This document shows, piece after piece, positions 45,570-54,089 of a stretch of DNA of 64,000 bases (position 1 is the first letter of the stretch; each line of letters begins with the position of its first letter). The notes beneath the pieces are model-generated. The model did not search any database, had not been told where the DNA came from, and saw nothing but the letters and a program-made list of their open reading frames with translations. The DNA is taken from the NCBI GenBank assembly GCA_963709525.1, contig CAVPXB010000025.1:37160-101159 (forward strand), given 5' to 3'. This DNA is from CAIWHR01 sp963709525. GTDB taxonomy: Bacteria; Pseudomonadota; Gammaproteobacteria; Burkholderiales; Casimicrobiaceae. A program made the position numbers and the translations under genes.

Positions 45570-46157
45570 CTATTTCGTTTCGACGACGACAGCCTTGTTG
45601 ACGATGATCTTGCTCGACCGGGACATCCTTCGGGAACGGACCGCCGGATCCGGTCGGCGCATGGCGATCTTGTTGACGATGTCCATGCCCTCGACGACCT
45701 TGCCGAACACCGTGTAGCCGTAGCCCTGGGCGTCGGAGGAGCGGTAGTTGAGGAACGCGTTGTCCTTCACGTTGATGAAGAACTGCGCCGACGCCGAGTG
45801 CGGGTCGGATGTGCGCGCCATCGCCAGCGTGCCGGGAGCGTTGAGCAGCCCGGCCTTGCTCGACTGCTCGGCTTCGTTCGGGATTCCCGGCTTGGTCGGC
45901 TTCTGCTTGAAATCGGCCGTGAAGCCACCGCCCTGGACCATGAAGTTCGCGATCACGCGATGGAACTGCGTGCCGTCGTAGTGCTTTGCCTTGACGTAGT
46001 CGAGGAAGTTGGCGACGGTCCTGGGCGCGGCGTCGGGATAGAGTTCGACGCGGATCCTGCCGGCGGTGGTGTCGAAATCGACCTGGGGATTGGCGGCCAG
46101 CGCCGGCAGCGCGAACGCTCCCAGGACGGCAAGCAGCAGGGCAAAGAGACGCGGCAT
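45570..46157 (-). CDS. ppiA: Periplasmic peptidyl-prolyl cis-trans isomerase (cyclophilin)
   Basis: A 195-residue cyclophilin with a Sec signal peptide (MPRLFALLLAVLGAFALPAL, cleaved after ALA). The active site reads FHRVIANFMVQGGGF and the core AMARTSDPHSASAQFFIN is intact. Between about 45610 and 45665 the reading frame gives RPDPAVRSRRMSRSS. The neighbouring frame gives the family sequence RPTGSGGPFPKDVPVE, and the original frame resumes at KIIVNKAVVVE. Two compensating single-base indels therefore alter about 17 residues near the C-terminus. This may be assembly error. Activity would probably survive, since the catalytic residues are upstream. Confidence 0.9.
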   Translation of the reverse strand: MPRLFALLLAVLGAFALPALAANPQVDFDTTAGRIRVELYPDAAPRTVANFLDYVKAKHYDGTQFHRVIANFMVQGGGFTADFKQKPTKPGIPNEAEQSSKAGLLNAPGTLAMARTSDPHSASAQFFINVKDNAFLNYRSSDAQGYGYTVFGKVVEGMDIVNKIAMRRPDPAVRSRRMSRSSKIIVNKAVVVETK

Positions 46158-46248
46158 GGTGAAGCTCCTTTGGGTTGGTTTCGAATTCGACGGAGGGCGA
46201 AGTCGCGGTCGGTGACGGCAAATCGCCCGGTCGTCGCGCCGCGGCGGA

Positions 46249-46830
46249 TCATCGAGGCGTTGATGGTGCCGGTGGGAAGAGTTCGCGGATCAGCAAGAGT
46301 TTCCGCGGCGCTGTCTTGTTGTCGCGGTCGCCCCGTGCGGCGCGGTCGTACGAGACCGCGGCAAGGCGCGCGTAAACGTCGCCCATGTTCTCGTGCGCGA
46401 CACTCCAGTTGGGGGCCGCGCGCAGCGCGCTCTCGAGCGCCTGGCGCGCGCTTTCGTAGTCGCCCTTCTGGGCGTGGATGACTGCCAGGTTGTTCCACGG
46501 CTCCGGCAGTTCGGGATAGTCGGCGATAAGTCCAAGGAAGATGGTGGCGGCCGCGTCGAGCTTGCCCTGCTCGGCATCGATTACCCCCAGCAGGAATCGC
46601 GCCTGGGCTTCGCGCGGTCGCTGCGCAATCAGCGCCTCGAGCCTGGCGCTGGCGGCGTCGAATTTCCGGTCCTTGATGAACGCTGTCGCCTCGGCGAGCC
46701 CCGCTGCGTAGCGCGTCCGCTCGTCGACCGTGAGTTCGCGCGCGTCCTGCGCATGGCCGTGGACGGCGAACATCCACGGCGAGGCGGCGATCAACAGCAG
46801 CAGGAGCGGGCGGCGCAGGATCGGTGGCAT
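46249..46830 (-). CDS. TPR-repeat exported protein
   Basis: A 193-residue protein with a signal peptide (RRPLLLLLIAASPWMFAVHGHA) and three to four tetratricopeptide repeats (residues about 40-150; for example PREAQARFLLGVIDAEQGKL and PEPWNNLAVIHAQKGDYESA). TPR domains hold protein partners together, and the partner here is unknown. It is 91 bases upstream of ppiA and could begin that operon. The start ATG 46830 gives a clean signal peptide. Confidence 0.85.
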   Translation of the reverse strand: MPPILRRPLLLLLIAASPWMFAVHGHAQDARELTVDERTRYAAGLAEATAFIKDRKFDAASARLEALIAQRPREAQARFLLGVIDAEQGKLDAAATIFLGLIADYPELPEPWNNLAVIHAQKGDYESARQALESALRAAPNWSVAHENMGDVYARLAAVSYDRAARGDRDNKTAPRKLLLIRELFPPAPSTPR

Positions 46831-46844
46831 GGCGAAACTGAAAT

Positions 46845-46917
46845 GTTGTAGGAGCGCCTTCAGGCGCGAACGCTCTTCGGTCGCATGACTGGCTCGAGGC
46901 TGAAGCCGCTCCCGCAA
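46845..46917. repeat. Inverted pair of REP elements
   Basis: TGTAGGAGCGCCTTCAGGCG (within 46845-46871) and its inverted, diverged partner GGCTGAAGCCGCTCCCGCAA (46898-46917) form a REP pair separated by about 26 bases. The TGTAGGAGCGxCTTCAGxCGCG unit is the known REP type of pseudomonads and xanthomonads. It lies between the divergent nudC promoter-distal end and the TPR gene start. No REP-associated transposase is in the window. Confidence 0.65.
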
Positions 46918-47022
46918 GAGGCACGATTCGCACTGCAGCGTACCGGGTCGACAGGGGCCGCAACGACCGTTCCGATGCGGGCGCATTCTAGCAGCATCGG
47001 CGCCTGCCGACTCGACGACCCG

Positions 47023-47853
47023 TCAGCCGCGCAGGCGGGTCACAGTGGCCTCGATCAGGCGCCGGGCGATCGAGACCGGCGACGGCAAGAGCGGCAGATT
47101 GAATGGGCTGAACCAGCGCGCGTCCTCGATTTCCGCGATTTCCGGCCGCAGCACGCCACCCGCGTATTCGGCGGTGTAGGCGATCATCAGCGAGTGTGGA
47201 AACGCCCACGACTGGCTGCCGAAGTAGACAGGGGCGTGCACTTCCACGCCCACTTCCTCGCGCACTTCGCGGCGCAGGCAATCCTCGATCGTTTCACCGG
47301 GCTCGACGAAGCCGGCAAGCGCGCTGTACATGCCGGGCGGAAACCGGTGCGCCCGGGCGAGCAGGACCTCGCTGCCGCGGGTCACCAGCACCATCATCGC
47401 CGGCGAGATGCGCGGATACGCAATGAGTCCGCAGGCCGGGCATTCGCGCGCCCGCTCGCCGGCCTTGTCGCGGGTCGGTGTTGCGCAGCGCCCGCAGTAG
47501 CGATGCGTGCGGTCCCACTCGACGATCTGGAACGCGCGCCCGCAGAGTGCCAGCAGCGGGTCGGGCAGGGTGAGGAACAGCGCGCGCAAGCCCGCGAAGC
47601 GCAAGCCCGGTGGCTCGACCGCGCCGTCGGGCAAGCCGATCGCGACGCAGGGCGTGGCGCCAAGCTCGCCGAGATAGTGCGTGGCGCCGGCGAGGCCCGA
47701 CCCCTGGATGTCGGCGAGCCGGGGGATGACCGGTATCTCGTCGGTGCCCCCCACGAGGATCCTGTCGCTGCGCCACGCGAATGCGTAGGCCTCCGCGGGC
47801 AGGGTCGCGGGCGCACGATGGCCCGGCGCGAAGTCGGTCGGCGTATGCATCAA
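47023..47853 (-). CDS. nudC: NAD+ diphosphatase / RNA deNADding Nudix hydrolase
   Basis: A 276-residue Nudix enzyme that cleaves NAD(H) to NMN(H) and AMP and removes NAD caps from RNA. The zinc ribbon is visible as CGRC (with TRDKAGER between) and CPAC, and the Nudix box is GFVEPGETIEDCLRREVREEVG. The SQSWAFPHSLMIAY motif that marks the NudC subgroup is present. Two adjacent in-frame ATG codons can start it. Confidence 0.95.
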   Translation of the reverse strand: MMHTPTDFAPGHRAPATLPAEAYAFAWRSDRILVGGTDEIPVIPRLADIQGSGLAGATHYLGELGATPCVAIGLPDGAVEPPGLRFAGLRALFLTLPDPLLALCGRAFQIVEWDRTHRYCGRCATPTRDKAGERARECPACGLIAYPRISPAMMVLVTRGSEVLLARAHRFPPGMYSALAGFVEPGETIEDCLRREVREEVGVEVHAPVYFGSQSWAFPHSLMIAYTAEYAGGVLRPEIAEIEDARWFSPFNLPLLPSPVSIARRLIEATVTRLRG

Positions 47854-47911
47854 CGAATGCGGCGGGCAGGAACCTCGCTGCCGCCGTGGTGGCGTTGGCG
47901 TGCCTCTGTGC

Positions 47912-50104
47912 TCACGCCAGCTTGAGCGGAAGATTGCGCAAGCGCTGCCCGGTCGCGGCAGCCAGCGCGTTGGCGAGCGCCGGGGCGATCACCGGCGTGG
48001 CCGGCTCGCCCACGCCCGTGGGCTTCGCTGCCGACGGCACGATGTGCACCTCGATCTTCGGCATCTCGCCGATGCGAAGCACCGGGTAATCGTGGAAATT
48101 CGATTGCTCCACGGCGCCGTTCCGGATCGTGATCGCCCCGTACAAAGCCGCCGATAGCCCGAAGCCGATGCCGCCTTCCATCTGGGCCCTGACGTTGTCG
48201 GGGTTGACCGCAATGCCGCAGTCGACGGCACAGACGACGCGATCGACGGAGAAAGACTTGTCGGCCTTGACGGTGACCTCGACCACTTGCGCTACCAGGG
48301 TGTTGAACGATTCGTGGACGGCGACGCCGCGCCCGCGCTTCTCGCCCGGCCGGCCTTTGGCGAGAGGCTTGCCCCAGCCGGCTTCCCGGGCCGCCATCTC
48401 GAGCACGGAAAGATGGCGCGGATGCGCATCGAGCAGCGCGCGCCGGAATGCAACCGGATCCTTTCCGGCGGCGACGGCGAGTTCGTCGACGAACGTTTCG
48501 GTCGAGAAGGCGGTGTGCGTCGAGCCTACCGAGCGCCACCACAGCACCGGCACGCCGACGACCGGCGAATGGAGATCGACGGCGACATTGGGGATGGCAT
48601 AGGGCAGGTTGGACGCGCCCTCGACCGACGTGTGATCGACGCCGTTCTTCACCATCCCGCTCTCGAAGGCCGTGCCGGCGGCGATCGACTGGCCGACGAT
48701 CCGGTGCTGCCAGGCAATCACGCTGCCGCTGGCATCGAGCCCCGCCTTCAGCGTGTGGTAATACGCGGGCCGATAGTAGCCCGCTCGCATGTCGTCTTCG
48801 CGCGTCCAGACGAGCTTGACCGGGATGTCGCGCTTGCCCAGCGCGGCGAGCGCCTTGGCGATCGACGCGGCCTCGACGACGAAATCGCCGGCAGGATTGG
48901 CGCGCCGACCGAAGCTGCCGCCGGCGTAGAGCATGTTGATCTTCACGTCCGCGGGCTTCAATCCCACCGCTTCCGCGATCGCGGCCTGGTCGCCGGTCTG
49001 GAACTGCTCGCCGTTCCACACTTCGCAGCTCGCAGCCGACAGCTTGACCACGCAGTCCAGCGGCTCCATCGCAGCATGCGCGAGGTACGGAAACTCGAAC
49101 GCGGCCTCGACGATTCTGGCGGCGCCAGCGATTGCCTTCGCCGCATCGCCGTCGTTGCGCGCCACCATCCCCGGCAGTGCGGCGCGGCGCTTGTATTCGG
49201 CGAGAATGTCCGCCGACGACGCCTTGAGCGCCCCGGCCTCGTCCCATTCGACCTTGAGCGCGTCGCGCCCCTTCTTCGCCGCCCAGAAGCTGGTGGCGAC
49301 GACCGCCACGCCGTTGGGCACCTCGAGGATGTAGCGGACACCGGGGACGGCGGCGCTCTGCGCATCGAAGCTCTTCACGCGCGCGCCGAAGCGCGGCGGA
49401 TGCGCGACCAGGGCGGTCAGCATGTCGGGGAGCTTCACGTCGGCGGTGAACTGCGCCGTTCCGTTCGACTTCGCGCGTGAATCCTTGCGCGGCGCGTGTT
49501 TGCCGATGAGAACGAAATCCTTCGGGTCCTTGAGTTTGATCGCGCTGGGAATCGCCTCGTTCGCCGCCGCCGCGGCAAGTTCGCCCAGCGTCGCTTTTCT
49601 TGCGCCGCTGGAAACCACACCCTCTTTCACGGTGATCGATGACGCGCTCACGTTCCACTGCTTCGCCGCTGCCGCGACAAGCATCGCGCGTGCCGCGGCG
49701 CCGGCATTGCGCAGCTGGTCCCACGAGTTGGCGATGGCCGTCGATCCGCCCGTGCCCTGCGCCGGGCCCCAGAACAGGTTGTTGTAGCGGGAGGCATCGG
49801 CCGGCGCGCCCTCGACCTTCACCTGCGCCCACGACGCGTCGAGTTCCTCGGCGACGATGGTGGCGAGGCCCGTGTAGCTGCCCTGACCCATCTCGAGGTG
49901 CTTGGCGATGACGGTGACCGTGTTGTCGCTGCCGATGCGCACGAAGGCATTGGGCTCGAAAGGCGCCGGGCCGGCGGCAGCGCCCGCCCGCCCGGGTCCG
50001 CCGGCTTGCCCCGAAGCGACGGGAAGATAAAGCCCCAGGGTGAGGCCCGCGCCGGTTTTCAGGAAATCGCGCCGGCTGGCATTGCTGATGCGGTTGGCGT
50101 TCAT
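47912..50104 (-). CDS. Molybdopterin-binding oxidoreductase large subunit (IorB/xanthine dehydrogenase-like)
   Basis: A 730-residue molybdenum hydroxylase subunit with a twin-arginine signal (ASRRDFLKTGAGLTLGL), so the complex is exported folded to the periplasm. The sequence follows the isoquinoline 1-oxidoreductase beta-subunit group: MGQGSYTGLATIVAEELDA, NLFWGPAQGTGGSTAIANSW, and the active-site glutamate region GVGEPATPVIAPALANAL. Electrons pass to the 2Fe-2S subunit encoded 11 bases upstream. Substrate could be an N-heterocycle or aldehyde. No cytochrome subunit is seen. Confidence 0.9.
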   Translation of the reverse strand: MNANRISNASRRDFLKTGAGLTLGLYLPVASGQAGGPGRAGAAAGPAPFEPNAFVRIGSDNTVTVIAKHLEMGQGSYTGLATIVAEELDASWAQVKVEGAPADASRYNNLFWGPAQGTGGSTAIANSWDQLRNAGAAARAMLVAAAAKQWNVSASSITVKEGVVSSGARKATLGELAAAAANEAIPSAIKLKDPKDFVLIGKHAPRKDSRAKSNGTAQFTADVKLPDMLTALVAHPPRFGARVKSFDAQSAAVPGVRYILEVPNGVAVVATSFWAAKKGRDALKVEWDEAGALKASSADILAEYKRRAALPGMVARNDGDAAKAIAGAARIVEAAFEFPYLAHAAMEPLDCVVKLSAASCEVWNGEQFQTGDQAAIAEAVGLKPADVKINMLYAGGSFGRRANPAGDFVVEAASIAKALAALGKRDIPVKLVWTREDDMRAGYYRPAYYHTLKAGLDASGSVIAWQHRIVGQSIAAGTAFESGMVKNGVDHTSVEGASNLPYAIPNVAVDLHSPVVGVPVLWWRSVGSTHTAFSTETFVDELAVAAGKDPVAFRRALLDAHPRHLSVLEMAAREAGWGKPLAKGRPGEKRGRGVAVHESFNTLVAQVVEVTVKADKSFSVDRVVCAVDCGIAVNPDNVRAQMEGGIGFGLSAALYGAITIRNGAVEQSNFHDYPVLRIGEMPKIEVHIVPSAAKPTGVGEPATPVIAPALANALAAATGQRLRNLPLKLA

Positions 50105-50115
50105 CGCAGTCTCCG

Positions 50116-50580
50116 TCAGCCGAGGCTCTTGGCCGCTTCCTTGATCGCGGCGCGAATGCGGGGGTAGGTGGCACAGCGGCACAGGTTGCCCTGCATCGCC
50201 GCGTCGATGTCGGCGTCGGTCGGCTTCTTCTTCTTCGCAAGCAGCGCGGCAGCCGCCATCACCTGTCCGGACTGGCAATATCCGCATTGCGGAACATCGA
50301 GCTTTTCCCATGCGGCCTGGATCGCTTGCGATTCCTTCGTCCTGAGACCCTCGATGGTCGTGATCTCGGCGCCCTGTTTGAGCGTCGACACCGTCGTCTG
50401 GCAGGACCGCAGGGGCTGGCCCTCGACGTAGACGGTGCAGGCGCCGCAAAGCCCCATGCCGCAGCTGTACTTGGTGCCGGTGAGATTCAGGTGATCGCGC
50501 AGGATCCAGAGCAGCGGCGTGTCGCCGGGAACGCTGGAACTGATGTCCACGCGCTCCTTGTTGACAAAGAAGGTCGGCAT
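50116..50580 (-). CDS. (2Fe-2S) small subunit of molybdenum hydroxylase (IorA-like)
   Basis: A 154-residue iron-sulfur subunit. The plant-type cluster ligands are Cys40, Cys45, Cys48 and Cys60 (SCGMGLCGACTVYV). The second cluster near molybdenum uses Cys99, Cys102, Cys134 and Cys136 (QCGYCQSGQ, GNLCRC). It carries no signal and is probably exported with the TAT-bearing large subunit. It is the first gene of the two-gene operon, divergent from prfB. Confidence 0.93.
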   Translation of the reverse strand: MPTFFVNKERVDISSSVPGDTPLLWILRDHLNLTGTKYSCGMGLCGACTVYVEGQPLRSCQTTVSTLKQGAEITTIEGLRTKESQAIQAAWEKLDVPQCGYCQSGQVMAAAALLAKKKKPTDADIDAAMQGNLCRCATYPRIRAAIKEAAKSLG

Positions 50581-50721
50581 CGGGCAACTCCGTCGGGACG
50601 GGGGCGGAAAATCCGCAATGATAGGCGAAAGGCCGTCGATTGCCCACGAGCGCGGGCGGACGCGCCGGGGGCCGGGGGCCGATACGGTAAAATCAGCCTT
50701 TGACCCGGAAAGCGCGCCGCC

Positions 50722-51826
50722 ATGGAAGCCGAACAGCTCAATCAGATCGCCGGCAAGATCGCCAATCTGCGGGATCGGTCCGCCGATCTGCGGAGGTATC
50801 TTTGACTTCGATGTGAAGGCCAACCGCCTCGCCGAAGTCAATCGCGAACTCGAGGATCCGAAGATCTGGGACAAGCCGGAACGGGCGCAGGAACTCGGCA
50901 AGGAGAAGAAGGCGCTCGAAGACGTGGTCGTCAACCTGGCCGCGCTCGACACCAGCCTGCGTGACAGCGGCGAGTTGTTCGAGATGGCGCGCGCCGATGC
51001 CGACGACGAGACGCTGCTGGCGGTCGCCGATGACGTCGCCAAGGTCGAGAAGGGCGTTGCGGCGCTCGAGTTCCGGCGGATGTTCAATCACCCGATGGAT
51101 CCCGCGCCTTGCTTCATCGACATCCAGGCGGGTTCCGGCGGCACCGAGGCGCAGGACTGGGCGTCGATGCTGCTGCGGATGTATCTGCGCTACTGCGAGC
51201 GCCGGGGCTACACGACCGAGCTGCTCGAGGAAACGCCGGGCGACGTCGCCGGGATCAAGAGCGCGTCGGTGAAGGTGATCGGCGACTATGCCTACGGCTA
51301 CCTGCGCACCGAGGTCGGCGTGCATCGCCTGGTGCGCAAGAGTCCGTTCGATTCCAACGCGCGCCGCCACACGTCGTTCGCCAGCGTCTTCGTCTATCCG
51401 GAGGTCGACGACTCGATCAAGGTGGACATCAATCCTGCCGACCTTCGCGTCGACACCTTCCGTGCGTCGGGCGCCGGCGGCCAGCACATCAACAAGACCG
51501 ACTCCGCGGTGCGCATCACGCACCTGCCGACCAACATCGTCGTCCAGTGCCAGAACGACCGCTCGCAGCACCGCAACCGGGCCGAGGCGATGGCGATGCT
51601 GAAGTCGCGGCTGTACGAGCACGAATTGCGCAAGCGGCAGGAAGAGCAGCAGAAGCTGGAGGACTCGAAGACCGACATCGGCTGGGGGCACCAGATCCGC
51701 TCGTACGTGCTCGACCAGTCGCGGATCAAGGATCTGCGCACCAATTACGAAACGGGCAACACGCAGGTGGTGCTCGACGGGGATCTCGACGATTTCATCG
51801 CCGCGAGCCTGAAGCAGGGCGTGTAG
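50722..51826 (+). CDS. prfB: Peptide chain release factor 2 with programmed +1 frameshift
   Basis: RF2 releases peptides at UGA and UAA. The zero frame runs 27 codons from ATG 50722 (MEAEQLNQIAGKIANLRDRS, ADLRRYL) to an in-frame TGA at 50803-50805. Translation then shifts +1 at CTT TGA C and continues from 50804 to the TAG at 51826. The upstream AGG stretch (CGGAGGTATCTTTGAC) is the standard internal SD and slip site, so low RF2 boosts its own synthesis. The stop-recognition tripeptide SPF and the catalytic GGQ (ASGAGGQHINK) are present. A TAAAAT box lies about 30 bases upstream. Confidence 0.97.
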
Positions 51827-51865
51827 CAGCTTGCCGGCACCTTGAAATCCGCCTCCGTACACAAT

Positions 51866-51890
51866 ACAATACACATCGGAGGTGTATTGT
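51866..51890. promoter_or_regulatory. VapB operator overlapping RBS and start codon
   Basis: ACAATACAC (51866-51874) and GTGTATTGT (51882-51890) are perfect 9-base inverted repeats around ATCGGAG. The GGAGG ribosome site and the GTG start of vapB lie inside the dyad, so antitoxin binding would block the operon directly. A related CAATA element precedes it at 51861. Confidence 0.75.
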
Positions 51891-52089
51891 GCGCACAAAT
51901 ATTGTTCTCGATGACGGCCTGGTGAAAGAGGCATTTCGCTATGCGCCGGTCAAAACCAAGCGCGAACTCGTCGATCTCGCTCTTCGCGAGCTGGTGGCGA
52001 ACCGCAAGCGCCGCGATCTGCGCGAGTTGTTCGGACACGGCGGCATACGCGACGACTACGACTACAAGTCCTTGCGCGCGGGCAAGTGA
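51889..52089 (+). CDS. vapB: VapB-type antitoxin
   Basis: A 66-residue antitoxin (RTNIVLDDGLVKEAFRYAPV, then KRELVDLALRELVANRKRRD). It has the ribbon-helix-helix N-terminal DNA-binding region and an acidic, disordered C-terminal tail that caps the toxin. This is the type II antitoxin group of the VapB/DUF2191 kind. The GTG start has GGAGG six bases upstream. Its TGA overlaps the GTG of vapC. Confidence 0.9.
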   Translation: MRTNIVLDDGLVKEAFRYAPVKTKRELVDLALRELVANRKRRDLRELFGHGGIRDDYDYKSLRAGK

Positions 52090-52484
52090 TCCTCGTCGAC
52101 ACTTCGGTGTGGATCGATTTCGTCCGCGGGCGCAGGACGAAGGCAGTCGAGCGCCTGCGCGTGGCTCTCGATCGCGGCGTCGTTGCGGCGCTGACGCCGG
52201 TCATTTTCCAGGAGATACTTCAGGGCGCCGATTCGGAGGCGGCGTTCCGGGAGCTGCGCGAGTTCTTCGGCAGCCAGGCATTTCTGTTCCCGCGCGATTC
52301 TCTTGCGAGCCACGCCGAAGCCGCGCGCCTTTATTGCGAATGCCGACGCAAGGGCATCACAATCCGTTCGACGATCGACTGCCTCATCGCGCAGATCGCC
52401 ATCGAACAAGGGGTCGCCTTGTTGCATGACGACCGCGATTTTGACGGGATTGCCCGCGTGGCGCCCAAACTCACCTTTTGTTGA
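52086..52484 (+). CDS. vapC: VapC-type PIN-domain toxin ribonuclease
   Basis: A 132-residue PIN-domain nuclease. Conserved acidic residues are Asp5 (ILVDTSVWIDF), Glu43 (IFQEIL), Asp98 (STIDCLIA) and Asp116 region (HDDRDFDGIA), so the Mg2+ site looks complete and the toxin should be active. VapC toxins cleave tRNA or rRNA and stop translation. It is translationally coupled to vapB and ends three bases before lysS, which is placed inside the prfB-lysS interval. Confidence 0.93.
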   Translation: MILVDTSVWIDFVRGRRTKAVERLRVALDRGVVAALTPVIFQEILQGADSEAAFRELREFFGSQAFLFPRDSLASHAEAARLYCECRRKGITIRSTIDCLIAQIAIEQGVALLHDDRDFDGIARVAPKLTFC

Positions 52485-52487
52485 CCC

Positions 52488-53990
<1,503 letters not shown>

Positions 53991-54004
53991 ATCCGGTCGG
54001 ATGC

Positions 54005-54021
54005 GCCTCCATGTTGGAGGC
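54005..54021 (+). promoter_or_regulatory. Short dyad upstream of copA
   Basis: GCCTCC (54005-54010) and GGAGGC (54016-54021) flank ATGTT, 15 bases past lysS and 69 before copA. It may be a CueR-type (MerR family) operator of the copper operon or a weak terminator of lysS. No T-run follows and the promoter boxes are not obvious, so the role is uncertain. Confidence 0.3.
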
Positions 54022-54089
54022 CTGGCTCCGACGATGAACGGACGCAGGCGGGGTGCCGGTATCGATCGGCGGCTCCACTGTGTTTGGCA

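Noticed and set aside
54005..54021. Terminator after lysS
   Set aside because: The dyad lacks a following T-run, so it is listed only as a weak regulatory candidate.
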